Shown here piece by piece: positions 23,490 through 31,451 of a stretch of 64,000 nucleotides of DNA. Within the stretch, counting starts at the first letter, position 1, and every line of letters begins with the position of its first letter. Both the position numbers and the translations under genes were made by a program. The stretch is from Macrococcoides animalis (GTDB lineage: Bacteria; Bacillota; Bacilli; Staphylococcales; Staphylococcaceae). The DNA lies in the NCBI RefSeq assembly GCF_047425875.1, contig NZ_CP179727.1:1860001-1924000 (forward strand). The letters run 5' to 3'. The notes under the pieces were generated by a model. It saw only the letters and a list, made by a program, of their open reading frames with translations, did not search any database and was not told the DNA's origin.

Positions 23490-24447
23490 TTATGAATTGA
23501 GCACAATCACTTTTCCAAAACTATTGTGTGCTTCTAAATTGGCGTGTGCATTTGGTGTATCTTCTAAAGTAAATACTTTTTCGGGTTGAATTTGAATATT
23601 GTAATGTTGAATATAATCAAGTAAGGCATTTAGTTTATCACCATCAACATTATCTGAATAGAAGCTTGTTAAATAACTGTTCACTTTAATATCAAATATC
23701 GGATCGAAATCTTCTAGATACCATTTACCACCTAGTTGTCCTGTATTACAAACTATTCCGCCTTCATTTAAGTGTTGAAAACTATTTTTGATTGAAGCGG
23801 GGCCAATGAGTTCGAGTATTTTATCGTATGTATTTTCTGGTTGTAACGTATTATTTTGATTCACAATTACTTCATCAAAACCCGCTTCAAGTAATACCGC
23901 TTACTTATTCATATTTCTAGTAGTGCCAGTGACTTTAATATCAGGAAATTTGACCTTTAATGAGTTTTAAAAATGTTACACCAACGCCGCTTGTTGCACC
24001 ACGCACGAGTATGCGATCAGTTTGTGTTACTTTTAAATTTAAGGGTGAACCATATGCTGTGTAATACGTTTCAAGTATTGTAGCAAGGATTTCCCATGGT
24101 AAATCAGTTTCTACTGCATAAATTTGTTCGTTATGAAGTAATACATATTCAGCATAACTCCCATCGAAATCACGCCCCATTTCTCCCATGATTGAAATGA
24201 CTTTTTGACCGATCGGTAAATTTTCTTGATCGGTTGTTTCCTCAATAATACCTGCACATTCTATCCCTAAAATTCTCGGGAATTTTACTGAGGGTGATAA
24301 CCCTTGTCTCGTAAATATTTCTGAATGATTAATACCAAATCCTATAATTTTAATGCGTGATTATCCTGGTTTTACTTCAGGTATTTCAACTTCTTCTAAC
24401 TTTAATTGTTCAGGACCACCAGGTTCATAAATAACGATTGCTTTCAT
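23490..24447 (-). pseudogene. Decayed NADPH:quinone oxidoreductase / zinc-type alcohol dehydrogenase gene
   Basis: A medium-chain dehydrogenase of about 319 codons, broken at least three times. It begins KAIVIYEPGGPEQLKLEE behind GAGGTG at ATG 24447. A TAA interrupts it at 24361-24363 (after EVKPG). The frame continues through GINHSEIFTRQG and VRGATSGVGVTFLKLI, shifts near 23945-23965, and meets a second TAA at 23901-23903 (after RNMNK). It then resumes AVLLEAGFDEVIV and ends GKVIVLNS at 23490. The Rossmann GATSGVG motif and the C-terminus are still readable, so decay is recent. Sequencing error cannot explain all three lesions easily. Confidence 0.9.
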
Positions 24448-24554
24448 CATTTTCACCTCATTATTATGTATTGTGCCCTTCATATTATTGTATTACAAAT
24501 TAGCTAAAAATATTTAATATTTATCTCATTATATTAACAATATAGACAAAAATG

Positions 24555-24576
24555 AATATAGATAATCATCTATATT
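24555..24576. promoter_or_regulatory. Candidate operator upstream of the permease gene
   Basis: A perfect inverted repeat AATATAGAT / ATCTATATT with a 4-bp spacer, 44 bp before the permease start. It resembles imperfect AT-rich ArsR/SmtB-type sites. No regulator gene is adjacent. Confidence 0.45.
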
Positions 24577-24619
24577 ATGGTATGATAAAAGTGTAGAGAA
24601 AAAGGCAGCAAGCATTGTT

Positions 24620-25642
24620 ATGAAAGTAGGTGAATATTTGAAATCAATATGGTTGTTCTTTCAAGAACAAATTTTAGGAATGAAGTGGCTAAACTATTTG
24701 ATTGGCAATGGTTTAAGTCATCTTGGATTAGATATAACAAATCGTTGGGTAGCGAGTCTTCAATTTTTTATATATGATGTCATTAAAATCACGGTTTTAC
24801 TTTGTGTATTAATCTTTGTGATTTCATATATTCAAAGTTACTTTCCACCAGAACGAAGTCGTAAAATATTAGGTAAGTATAAAGGTGTGGGTGCCAATAT
24901 TATGGCAGCATTATTAGGGACTGTGACACCTTTCTGCAGTTGTTCTTCTATTCCTTTATTTATGGGATTCACGAGTGCTGGTTTACCATTAGGCGTAACA
25001 TTCTCATTCTTAATTTCAAGTCCAATGGTTGATTTAGGTAGTTTAGTCTTACTTACAAGTATATTTGGTCTTAATATTTCTATCGTTTATGTTATTGTAG
25101 GGCTTATCATTGCGGTAATAGGTGGTACCATCATTGAAAAATTAAATATGGATGATCAAGTAGAAGACTTCATTCGAAATGCAAAGATGATGGAGATGGA
25201 CGTACCATCTTTAAAGATTAAAGATAGAATTGATTTCGCAATTGAACAAGTTACTGATACTTTTAAAAAAGTATTCCCATATATATTAATTGGAGTAGGT
25301 ATTGGTGCGCTCATTCATAACTGGGTGCCAGAAGATTGGGTTACAAACATGTTAGGTAGTAATAATCCATTTGGCGTTGTCATTGCCACTTTGATTGGTA
25401 TTCCGATGTATGCAGATATCTTTGGTGTCATTCCGATTGCAGAAGCATTACTTGCTAAAGGTGCACAACTCGGAACAGTGTTATCATTTATGATGGCTGT
25501 GACGACATTGAGCTTACCGTCACTCATATTGCTAAAAAAAGCTGTGAAGATGAAATTACTTTTAACGTTTGTTGTGATTTGTACGATTGGTATTATTATC
25601 GTTGGTTATCTATTTAATATGTTGGAAGGCATATTGATATAG
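24620..25642 (+). CDS. Putative permease, ArsP/YraQ (UPF0718) family
   Basis: A 340-residue polytopic membrane protein with about eight helices. The first half contains the cysteine-rich family motif TPFCSCSSIPLFMGF (about 101-115), and a related repeat is in the second half (IGIPMYADIFGVIPIAEALL). ArsP members export organoarsenicals; most YraQ members are uncharacterised. The ATG has poor ribosome binding spacing. TTG 24638, four bases after AGGTGA, is an alternative start. It is followed by a redox-active thioredoxin-like protein, a known pairing that suggests a thiol or metal(loid)-linked substrate. Confidence 0.82.
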   Translation: MKVGEYLKSIWLFFQEQILGMKWLNYLIGNGLSHLGLDITNRWVASLQFFIYDVIKITVLLCVLIFVISYIQSYFPPERSRKILGKYKGVGANIMAALLGTVTPFCSCSSIPLFMGFTSAGLPLGVTFSFLISSPMVDLGSLVLLTSIFGLNISIVYVIVGLIIAVIGGTIIEKLNMDDQVEDFIRNAKMMEMDVPSLKIKDRIDFAIEQVTDTFKKVFPYILIGVGIGALIHNWVPEDWVTNMLGSNNPFGVVIATLIGIPMYADIFGVIPIAEALLAKGAQLGTVLSFMMAVTTLSLPSLILLKKAVKMKLLLTFVVICTIGIIIVGYLFNMLEGILI

Positions 25643-25673
25643 CATATTATAAATATAATTAGAAGGAGTGTTA

Positions 25674-25958
25674 ATGATGTGTTTATTTAACAAGAAGGAA
25701 GCAGTCAATGAATCAAGTGGAAATGTAAAAGTATTAGGCTCAGGATGTAAGAAATGTCATGAACTAGAACAATCGGTTCAAACAGCGCTGAATGATTTAA
25801 ACATTAATGAAACGGTTGATCATGTTACGGATATTGCAGAAATCGCAAAATACGGTGTGATGTCGACACCAGCATTAGTAATTAATGAAGAAGTTGTATC
25901 ATATGGTAAAGTATTAAATGTTGAAGAAGCAAAAGCAATATTACAAGAAAAATTATAG
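25674..25958 (+). CDS. Thioredoxin-family small disulphide protein
   Basis: A 94-residue protein with a thioredoxin-like fold. The active site is CKKC in LGSGCKKCHELEQ (about 26-38) and the cis-Pro loop is MSTPALVINEEVV (about 63-75). This is the small redox-active disulphide protein family that often follows YraQ permeases. AAGGAG lies five bases before ATG 25674; another ATG follows directly. It is 31 bases after the permease gene, so it is in the same operon, and probably reduces or traps the permease substrate. Confidence 0.85.
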   Translation: MMCLFNKKEAVNESSGNVKVLGSGCKKCHELEQSVQTALNDLNINETVDHVTDIAEIAKYGVMSTPALVINEEVVSYGKVLNVEEAKAILQEKL

Positions 25959-25964
25959 TTTTTG

Positions 25965-25989
25965 GCCGAGATGAAAATCTCGGCTTTTT
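25965..25989 (+). terminator. Terminator of the permease/thioredoxin operon
   Basis: GCCGAGAT / ATCTCGGC stem with a GAAA loop, followed by T5. Confidence 0.92.
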
Positions 25990-26110
25990 CTATGTCATAA
26001 TTTATAAAAATATTGTAAAAAAGATAGTCTAATTGTAAATTTGTTGTTCCAAATGTAAATAATTTTAATATAATAATATTAAGTAGATATTTTTGTTTGG
26101 GGGAATTTTC

Positions 26111-26923
26111 ATGAAACTGTTAAAAGGATTTATTGCAGTAATTCTTTTGTTAGTATTACTACCACAAAGGGAATCACAAGCAATTTCATCAAAGTATAAC
26201 GTAAAGTATGTTTCCGTTATTGACGGGGATACAGCATCCGTTAAATTAGGAAACAAAACAATTAAAATTCGATTATTATTAATCGATACACCAGAATCAA
26301 AAGATCCTAGAAAACCAGTACAACCCTATGCGAAAGAAGCGGCTAAATTTCTAGAGAACCATATGTGTTATGGACGTCTACAAATTCAATATGATAATAA
26401 TCAAAAAGTAGATAAGTATGGCCGTCATTTAGTATATTTATATGCGAACGGTAAACTAGTGAATAATGAGATGGTGCGCTATGGGTATGCAAGAGTGGGC
26501 TTTATTTATTCGCAGAAATATTATTTAAATACATTAAAAAAAAGTGAAGCACACGCGAAGAAAAAACAATATAAAATTTGGTCAATAAAAGGATACGTTA
26601 ATCCTTTAGGTGAAGGGTTTATTTACAAAACTAAGCCAACAAAAATAAAATCAACTACAAGCAATGTTTCAACACTAGTGTCTACACCAAATACACGTAA
26701 GGTTCAAAAGACACCGACACCATCACGTGCAGGATATCCAACATCGCGATATAAAAGTGGGGCACCAACTGTACTTGCGAATTGTACGGAAGTAAAGCAA
26801 TACTACCCATACGGAATTACTGATAGTCATATCTCATATCAATCGAAATTTGACCGTGACAATGACCGCATGGGCTGCGAACCATCAGGCATGCAGTATC
26901 AAAGCTGGATGGTGAATAACTAA
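26111..26923 (+). CDS. nuc: Secreted thermonuclease with C-terminal Excalibur domain
   Basis: A 270-residue exported nuclease degrading DNA and RNA outside the cell. A signal peptide (about 1-23) ends near SQA. The staphylococcal nuclease domain (about 25-165) keeps the metal and catalytic residues: VIDGDT (Asp), IRLLLIDTPES (Arg, Asp, Glu) and KYGRHLVYLY (Arg). A Thr/Ser/Pro-rich linker (about 185-215) leads to an Excalibur module with DRDNDRMGCE. Classical S. aureus Nuc lacks this last module. ATG 26111 follows GGGGGAA at good spacing, so the longer frame is rejected. Confidence 0.93.
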   Translation: MKLLKGFIAVILLLVLLPQRESQAISSKYNVKYVSVIDGDTASVKLGNKTIKIRLLLIDTPESKDPRKPVQPYAKEAAKFLENHMCYGRLQIQYDNNQKVDKYGRHLVYLYANGKLVNNEMVRYGYARVGFIYSQKYYLNTLKKSEAHAKKKQYKIWSIKGYVNPLGEGFIYKTKPTKIKSTTSNVSTLVSTPNTRKVQKTPTPSRAGYPTSRYKSGAPTVLANCTEVKQYYPYGITDSHISYQSKFDRDNDRMGCEPSGMQYQSWMVNN

Positions 26924-26927
26924 AAAG

Positions 26928-26963
26928 AAGAAGGTATCCAAATTAACCGGATGCCTTCTTTTC
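26928..26963. terminator. Convergent terminator between nuc and the HTH gene
   Basis: AAGAAGGTATCC / GGATGCCTTCTT (one G-U pair) with a 9-base loop and a T tail on the plus strand. Confidence 0.8.
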
Positions 26964-27155
26964 ATTTACAATAATATCACCAGGTTGGCAGTCTAAATAA
27001 TCACATATCGCTTCAAGTGTACTGAAACGGACAGCTTTGGCTTTACCTGTTTTTAAAATAGATAGATTAGCAATTGTAACATCAACAGCTTTAGATAGTT
27101 CAGTCAATGAGACATTTCTATCTTTGAGTATTTCATCAAGTTTAATTTTTATCAT
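26943..27155 (-). CDS. YozG-like XRE/Cro-CI HTH regulator
   Basis: A 70-residue helix-turn-helix protein (IKLDEILKDRNVSLTELSKAVDVTIANLSILKTGKAKAVRFSTLEAICDYL) with the characteristic CQPGDII C-terminus of the YozG-like family. ATG 27155 is chosen: AGGTG sits six bases upstream and overlaps the stop of the DUF2975 gene. The pair with a DUF2975 membrane protein is widespread in Firmicutes and is probably autoregulatory. Confidence 0.88.
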   Translation of the reverse strand: MIKIKLDEILKDRNVSLTELSKAVDVTIANLSILKTGKAKAVRFSTLEAICDYLDCQPGDIIVNEKKASG

Positions 27156-27164
27156 AGTAAACAC

Positions 27165-27644
27165 CTAAATTGTTAAGTCATTTTCTTCTTTGATTTTTTT
27201 AGATTCATCGTAAATATCAAGTGATGTAAGAATAACGATAGCTAATATAAATAATAATTGATTAGTATCTACAGTAGTATCTAATAAAGTTCGGTATTCG
27301 ACTGGTGCATCTAAATATTTTTTTAATAAATTTAATCCAGCATAAATCAACGTGAAGTTAGCAATTAAGAAAAGTTTACCATAATTAATAGAGTTGAAAT
27401 AGTCTTTAATGTCTACCTTTTTCATTAACTGATATGTAAAGATGAGTATTAAAAGTATAAGTATGAACTGGAGTATAAAAGCGATGAAATAATAAACGCC
27501 TTTATTTGAGAAATTCCATATACCATGACTTAAATCATTATTCAAAAAGTTGATGATTGAAAAGACATTAGACGTTAAAGCTACAAAAAATGTAAAGATA
27601 ATAAAATATTTCGTAAACGTTAAATATTTATTGCTGTTTTCCAT
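27165..27644 (-). CDS. DUF2975 membrane protein
   Basis: A 159-residue protein with four membrane helices (about 11-33, 48-68, 86-107, 127-146), matching the DUF2975 layout. AAGGAG precedes the ATG. It is the first gene of a two-gene operon with the YozG-like regulator, with a 1-base overlap of the latter's ribosome binding site. Function of the pair is unknown; membrane sensing with a coupled regulator is plausible. Confidence 0.82.
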   Translation of the reverse strand: MENSNKYLTFTKYFIIFTFFVALTSNVFSIINFLNNDLSHGIWNFSNKGVYYFIAFILQFILILLILIFTYQLMKKVDIKDYFNSINYGKLFLIANFTLIYAGLNLLKKYLDAPVEYRTLLDTTVDTNQLLFILAIVILTSLDIYDESKKIKEENDLTI

Positions 27645-27768
27645 ATAAACACTCCTTTTATCGTTTTACAATAAAAATAGTGCCGTTACAATTAATCTGT
27701 TATAATTTAGTTATGATGATGTTCAAGATTCAAGTAGTAAGTCTTTCGAACTATCAGTAATGTATTGT

Positions 27769-28029
27769 TTATTTTTCTATTGAAATATCAAAATGATGAA
27801 TACTATTGTTATCCTTAAATTGATAAGATATACCGTAATCAATTTTATAAGATTTTAGTATGTGAGTAGTTTTGTAAATAGTATTAAATGTTTTAATCGA
27901 GACTTCATTTTTTGATGTATTTCGGATAGATATTATATCGTATTTTTCACCTTCAAGATTGAATGTTTTAATCAATTTCAACTCATCTTTTGAGAGTATT
28001 TTCATGATTTCATCCATGACTTTATTCAT
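27769..28029 (-). CDS. Hypothetical small protein
   Basis: An 86-residue soluble, Lys/Asp-rich protein from ATG 28029, which has AAAGGGGAT nine bases upstream. The frame is open further to ATG 28065 (98 residues) but that start lacks a ribosome binding site. Residues 1-20 form a helix; the rest has strand-like segments (YDIISIRNTSKNEVSIKTF). It borders a small RNA-like element. No family recognised. Confidence 0.45.
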   Translation of the reverse strand: MNKVMDEIMKILSKDELKLIKTFNLEGEKYDIISIRNTSKNEVSIKTFNTIYKTTHILKSYKIDYGISYQFKDNNSIHHFDISIEK

Positions 28030-28084
28030 TTCGTTGTAATCCCCTTTAGCTATATTTGTTGACATGATTATCGCTGTAGTGAAA

Positions 28085-28211
28085 TATGTAATTGGAAAGA
28101 GAGGTACTGTAACACCTCCCTTGCAGATCCGTATAAGACGGTGACTAACTTAATGATGATAGTTTTTTATAACCATCAAGTTCGTCAAAGCTTTATTGAT
28201 GGTTATTTTTT
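28085..28211 (+). ncRNA. Candidate structured small RNA, possibly a type I antitoxin
   Basis: No protein frame covers this plus-strand stretch, yet it has three ordered hairpins. GAGGT / ACCTC (28099-28120 region) comes first, then CCGT-ATAAG-ACGG, then a strong terminator ATAACCATCAA / TTGATGGTTAT with T6 (28169-28211). On the opposite strand the first hairpin is GGGAGGTG, a textbook ribosome binding site with no ATG/GTG/TTG at the right place. An antisense RNA that once masked a toxin ribosome binding site would look like this. The promoter is not clear. TTGACA at about 28058 is a possible -35 box. Confidence 0.35.
28169..28211 (+). terminator. Strong plus-strand terminator with no plus-strand gene upstream
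   Basis: An 11-bp perfect stem ATAACCATCAA / TTGATGGTTAT, a 16-base loop containing AAAGCTTT, then six T. It overlaps the 3' end of the minus-strand gene at 28193. Confidence 0.8.
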
Positions 28212-28807
28212 ATGACTTTTTCCAAATCAAAATAATAAGGACTGTCAAATTTGTTACGCATATAATCATGATTCAAATATTCAAAAAACGTATTGAGTCC
28301 TTCAATCACTGCAAATTTATACACATCTGAAGGTATCGTATAAGTGTGGATTACTTCCTCAACGTATTGATTGATATCTTCTACAAATCCTTTTTGAATC
28401 AAGCGTTTGCCTTCCTCATTCAACTCTGTATCATGTACTTCAAACTTTACTTGATCTGTAATGATTTCAGTTTTTATCGTGTAATCAATATCTAGGTAAG
28501 TAAATTCATAAGATTGATGCGTTGTTGATAAATATAGATCATGCCAAAGTAGATACAAGTCACTTGTATGAATGCTTCTAGGAATTATGATTTCACCATT
28601 GAAGATTAATTCGATACTACCTTCGAAATATCCTTCGTTTTTAATTAATTCAATACGTTCTAGTTTTTTGAAGATTTCACCTGTTGGCACTGCATCAGTA
28701 TCAGGATATTCATCTAGTAGTAAATAGTACATAGATGTGTGTTCATAAGGATGGATTGCTACGGTACTTGCGAAAGTATTGATAGTTATTTTGTCCATTT
28801 TTAACAT
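28193..28807 (-). CDS. Hypothetical protein
   Basis: A 204-residue acidic cytoplasmic protein without membrane segments. It has strand-rich middle sections (GYFEGSIELIFNGEIII; YEFTYLDIDYTIKTEI) and a helical C-terminus with a Tyr-rich segment. The start lies three bases after the stop of the upstream GNAT gene, so it is co-transcribed with it; a second ATG three codons in is equally possible. No family recognised. Confidence 0.65.
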   Translation of the reverse strand: MLKMDKITINTFASTVAIHPYEHTSMYYLLLDEYPDTDAVPTGEIFKKLERIELIKNEGYFEGSIELIFNGEIIIPRSIHTSDLYLLWHDLYLSTTHQSYEFTYLDIDYTIKTEIITDQVKFEVHDTELNEEGKRLIQKGFVEDINQYVEEVIHTYTIPSDVYKFAVIEGLNTFFEYLNHDYMRNKFDSPYYFDLEKVIKNNHQ

Positions 28808-28809
28808 TA

Positions 28810-29337
28810 CTATTTAATATCTATCCAATATCTTTCTACATCGATGTCGTCATGTTCATCGTGAACACTATTTTCATAAATACCGCCGCATGCTATTATC
28901 GTTTTTCGACTGCCGATGTTGTCCACATCGCAAGTTAATAATGCACGATCCACACCTTTTTTATTTAAGAAAGCAAGACTCTCTTGTAACATCCACTTCG
29001 CAACACCTTTTCTTCGTTCATCCGGTCTAACAGAATAACCTATATGTCCACCTATTTGAATTAAGAAGTCATTCAGGTAATGACGGATATTCACCATACC
29101 TACGATTTTATTATGTGCATTTACGCATAAGAACTGCGTTGCAGGTACTAAGCCATGTGGAATACGTTCTAAGTTATCACTATTTTCTACTTTTTCAAAC
29201 CATACATCAAAGTCATCAAAGTTATGAAGCGAAGATGAGCCGTGGATAACTTCTTTCGTTTCTTTAAATTCTTGTTGGTATTTTAATATGTCTTCTTTAT
29301 ATTCGATTGTAGGTCGAACGAGTTTAAGTATTGTCAT
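28810..29337 (-). CDS. GNAT-family N-acetyltransferase
   Basis: A 175-residue acetyltransferase using acetyl-CoA. The CoA-binding motif A is GHIGYSVRPDERRKGVAKWML (Q/R-x-x-G-x-G/A type, about 105-125), followed by ALLTCDVDNIGSRKTIIACGG, the typical NxxSxxxxxxxGG end. ATG 29337 with AAGGAGG eight bases upstream is preferred over the longer frame. Closest in style to YesJ/SpeG-like amino-group acetylators; substrate unknown. It heads a two-gene operon. Confidence 0.85.
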   Translation of the reverse strand: MTILKLVRPTIEYKEDILKYQQEFKETKEVIHGSSSLHNFDDFDVWFEKVENSDNLERIPHGLVPATQFLCVNAHNKIVGMVNIRHYLNDFLIQIGGHIGYSVRPDERRKGVAKWMLQESLAFLNKKGVDRALLTCDVDNIGSRKTIIACGGIYENSVHDEHDDIDVERYWIDIK

Positions 29338-29423
29338 TATGATAACCTCCTTATATTTTTTATGATTATACACGAAATGGGAATTTATTGATATAATATT
29401 CTAAAAATATAGGAAGTGATTGT

Positions 29424-29897
29424 ATGGAGTATAATATTTCATTGTTTAATAACGAAGATGCAACCGAAATTAAACAGTTAATTCATCGTGCAATGTTGGA
29501 AACAAACATACAGGATTATTCTTTAGAAAGCCTTCAGGAAGATATGAAGGCAATTGATGAAGAGATGCTAAAAGAACGTGCGAGTTTTACAAATTTTTAT
29601 GTATTTCGTGAGGGTATTAAGATTGTTGGAACAGGTGCTATTGGTCCTTATTGGGATAGCTTAATTGAAAGTAGTTTGTTTACGATATTTGTGTTGCCAG
29701 AATATCAAGGCTTTGGATTAGGAAGACTAATTGTTGAAACATTAGAACAAGATGAATATTATAAGCGCGCAAGTAGAGTTGAGGTTCCAGCATCAATAAC
29801 TGCTGTAGACTTTTATATAAAGTTTGGTTATGAAGTAAAACCAGGTGTAACAGGGCCGGATGAAGAAGGTATAATAAGAATGGAGAAGTATAAATAG
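29424..29897 (+). CDS. GNAT-family N-acetyltransferase
   Basis: A 157-residue GNAT enzyme with motif A FVLPEYQGFGLGRLIVETLEQ (about 90-110), in which QGFGLG is the acetyl-CoA pyrophosphate loop. The tail VDFYIKFGYE is the standard C-terminal GNAT signature. AGGAAGTG precedes ATG. A VOC gene follows after 11 bases, so they form an operon. Substrate unknown. Confidence 0.85.
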   Translation: MEYNISLFNNEDATEIKQLIHRAMLETNIQDYSLESLQEDMKAIDEEMLKERASFTNFYVFREGIKIVGTGAIGPYWDSLIESSLFTIFVLPEYQGFGLGRLIVETLEQDEYYKRASRVEVPASITAVDFYIKFGYEVKPGVTGPDEEGIIRMEKYK

Positions 29898-29908
29898 GAG
29901 GAGTTACT

Positions 29909-30292
29909 ATGAAAATCGAACATATCGCGATGTACGTGAAAGATTTAGAGCAAATGAAAGATTTTTATTGTCATTATTTTAATGGTAAAGCGAATGATAA
30001 ATACCATAATCCAAATACGGGTTTAGAGACGTATTTTATTACATTTGAAGAGGGTGCACGTTTGGAATTAATGGCACGTCCGGGTGTGACTGAATCAAGT
30101 GAAGATTTATGGGTTTACGGATTAACACATTTAGCGATGAGTGTTGGTGATAAAGAGATGGTAGATACTTTGACGAATACTTTAATTGAAGCAGGATGCG
30201 AGCACATTTCAGGACCTCGTACAACAGGTGATGGATATTATGAAAGTTGCGTTAAAGATCCAGAAGGAAATCAAATTGAAATAACAGTATAA
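29909..30292 (+). CDS. VOC-family protein (glyoxalase/bleomycin-resistance fold)
   Basis: A 127-residue vicinal-oxygen-chelate protein. The halves begin KIEHIAMYVKDLEQMKDFY and LTHLAMSVGDKEMVDTL, with a conserved ending YYESCVKDPEGNQIEITV. His, Glu and Glu metal ligands are present (H5, H73-type, E119-type). The family includes glyoxalase I and fosfomycin/bleomycin resistance proteins; the substrate cannot be read from sequence. Strong ribosome binding site TAGGAGGAG. Confidence 0.85.
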   Translation: MKIEHIAMYVKDLEQMKDFYCHYFNGKANDKYHNPNTGLETYFITFEEGARLELMARPGVTESSEDLWVYGLTHLAMSVGDKEMVDTLTNTLIEAGCEHISGPRTTGDGYYESCVKDPEGNQIEITV

Positions 30293-30359
30293 TGATGGGT
30301 ATTTATTGTAAATTTTGTTATAATTATATAAAATAATAATTCTATAACGAGGTGATGAC

Positions 30360-30536
30360 ATGTTAAAGTTTTTCAAACGTAAGAAGAAAGAAACAAAAAG
30401 TACATATCCACCGAAACATGCGACGAAAGAATATAACCCAGATGCGCAAGATTCATCATATCAAAAGGCAGTTAAATCAATAGGTAATAGCTATAGAGAA
30501 ACACTAGATAATAATTCGGGCATTAGCGGTTCATAA
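30360..30536 (+). CDS. Small basic hypothetical protein
   Basis: A 58-residue protein with GAGGTGA five bases before ATG and its own terminator overlapping the stop codon, so it is a real gene. It begins with a basic cluster (MLKFFKRKKKETK), then a polar, Pro/Asn/Ser-rich and probably disordered segment. No membrane helix. Homologues of this type are conserved small proteins in staphylococci without known role, as far as I can judge. Confidence 0.7.
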   Translation: MLKFFKRKKKETKSTYPPKHATKEYNPDAQDSSYQKAVKSIGNSYRETLDNNSGISGS

Positions 30537-30562
30537 CCATCACTGAGGTGATGGTTATTTTG
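30533..30562 (+). terminator. Terminator of the small basic protein gene
   Basis: ATAACCATCAC / GTGATGGTTAT, 11 perfect pairs, TGAG loop, then TTTT. Confidence 0.88.
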
Positions 30563-30634
30563 ATATAAACAGATAAATTGAATTATATATTGTGTGCTGT
30601 ACAATGAGGGTACAATTTCGAAAGGGTGAGTGAA

Positions 30635-31288
30635 ATGAATACATTAATATTTGGTGCAAATGGTCAAGTCGGTAAACAACTAGTTGAAAAGCTAGCGAAA
30701 GATAGTAATGTAACGCCGATCGCTGTGATTAGAAAAGATGAACAGAAGCCTTATTTTGATGGTTTAAATGTAGAAACTAGAATTTTAGATTTAGAAGATG
30801 ATTTACCAGCTTATGAAGCGGTATTTAATAATATTGATAGTGTGATATTTACAGCAGGATCAGGTGGAAGTACTGGTGCAGATAAGACAATGTTAATTGA
30901 CTTAGATGCTGCAGTAAAGACAATTAATACTGCAGACAAATTAGGTGTGAAACGTTTTGTAATGGTAAGTTCATTCGATACAACACGTGCAGCCATTCAA
31001 GATGCGGATAGTGACTTTAGACCATATGTTGTTGCAAAACATTTCGCAGATAACGTGTTACGTGATGCAGGACTAGATTATACAATTGTACATCCTGGCA
31101 TTTTATCAGATGATAAAGAGACAGGAAAAGTTAAAGTTGCAGAGACTGTAGATGTAGCAAAAATTACAAGAGCAGATGTTGCTGAAGTATTAATGTCAGT
31201 CATTGAAAATGACAATACAATCGGTAAAGAATTTCAAGTCGTGAACGGTGAAACACCGATCGAGGAAGCAATTAAAAGCTTATCATAA
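30635..31288 (+). CDS. NAD(P)-binding SDR-like oxidoreductase
   Basis: A 217-residue atypical short-chain dehydrogenase (NmrA/YhfK-like). It has the Rossmann motif FGANGQVGKQL (about 5-15), VIFTAGSGG, and the stretch VVAKHFADNVLRDAGLDYTIVHPG (about 137-160), where the usual YxxxK Tyr is not in canonical context. ATG 30635 with AAGGGTGA is preferred over the upstream GTG. Monocistronic. Probable NAD(P)H-dependent epimerase/reductase or redox sensor. Confidence 0.87.
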   Translation: MNTLIFGANGQVGKQLVEKLAKDSNVTPIAVIRKDEQKPYFDGLNVETRILDLEDDLPAYEAVFNNIDSVIFTAGSGGSTGADKTMLIDLDAAVKTINTADKLGVKRFVMVSSFDTTRAAIQDADSDFRPYVVAKHFADNVLRDAGLDYTIVHPGILSDDKETGKVKVAETVDVAKITRADVAEVLMSVIENDNTIGKEFQVVNGETPIEEAIKSLS

Positions 31289-31307
31289 TGAGAATTTGAA
31301 GATAGAT

Positions 31308-31346
31308 AAATCCCACAATGTAGAAATCATTGTGGGATTTAGTTTT
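31308..31346 (+). terminator. Terminator of the SDR-like gene
   Basis: AAATCCCACAATG pairs with CATTGTGGGATTT (13 bp), 7-base loop, then AGTTTT. Confidence 0.9.
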
Positions 31347-31451
31347 ATATTACGTTAGATTAATAAGATGAAAGTGTTACTATTTTGATAATTTATAGGT
31401 TAATCATATAATCAATATATACAAAATAATGTAAATCAACTGGAGGATAAT

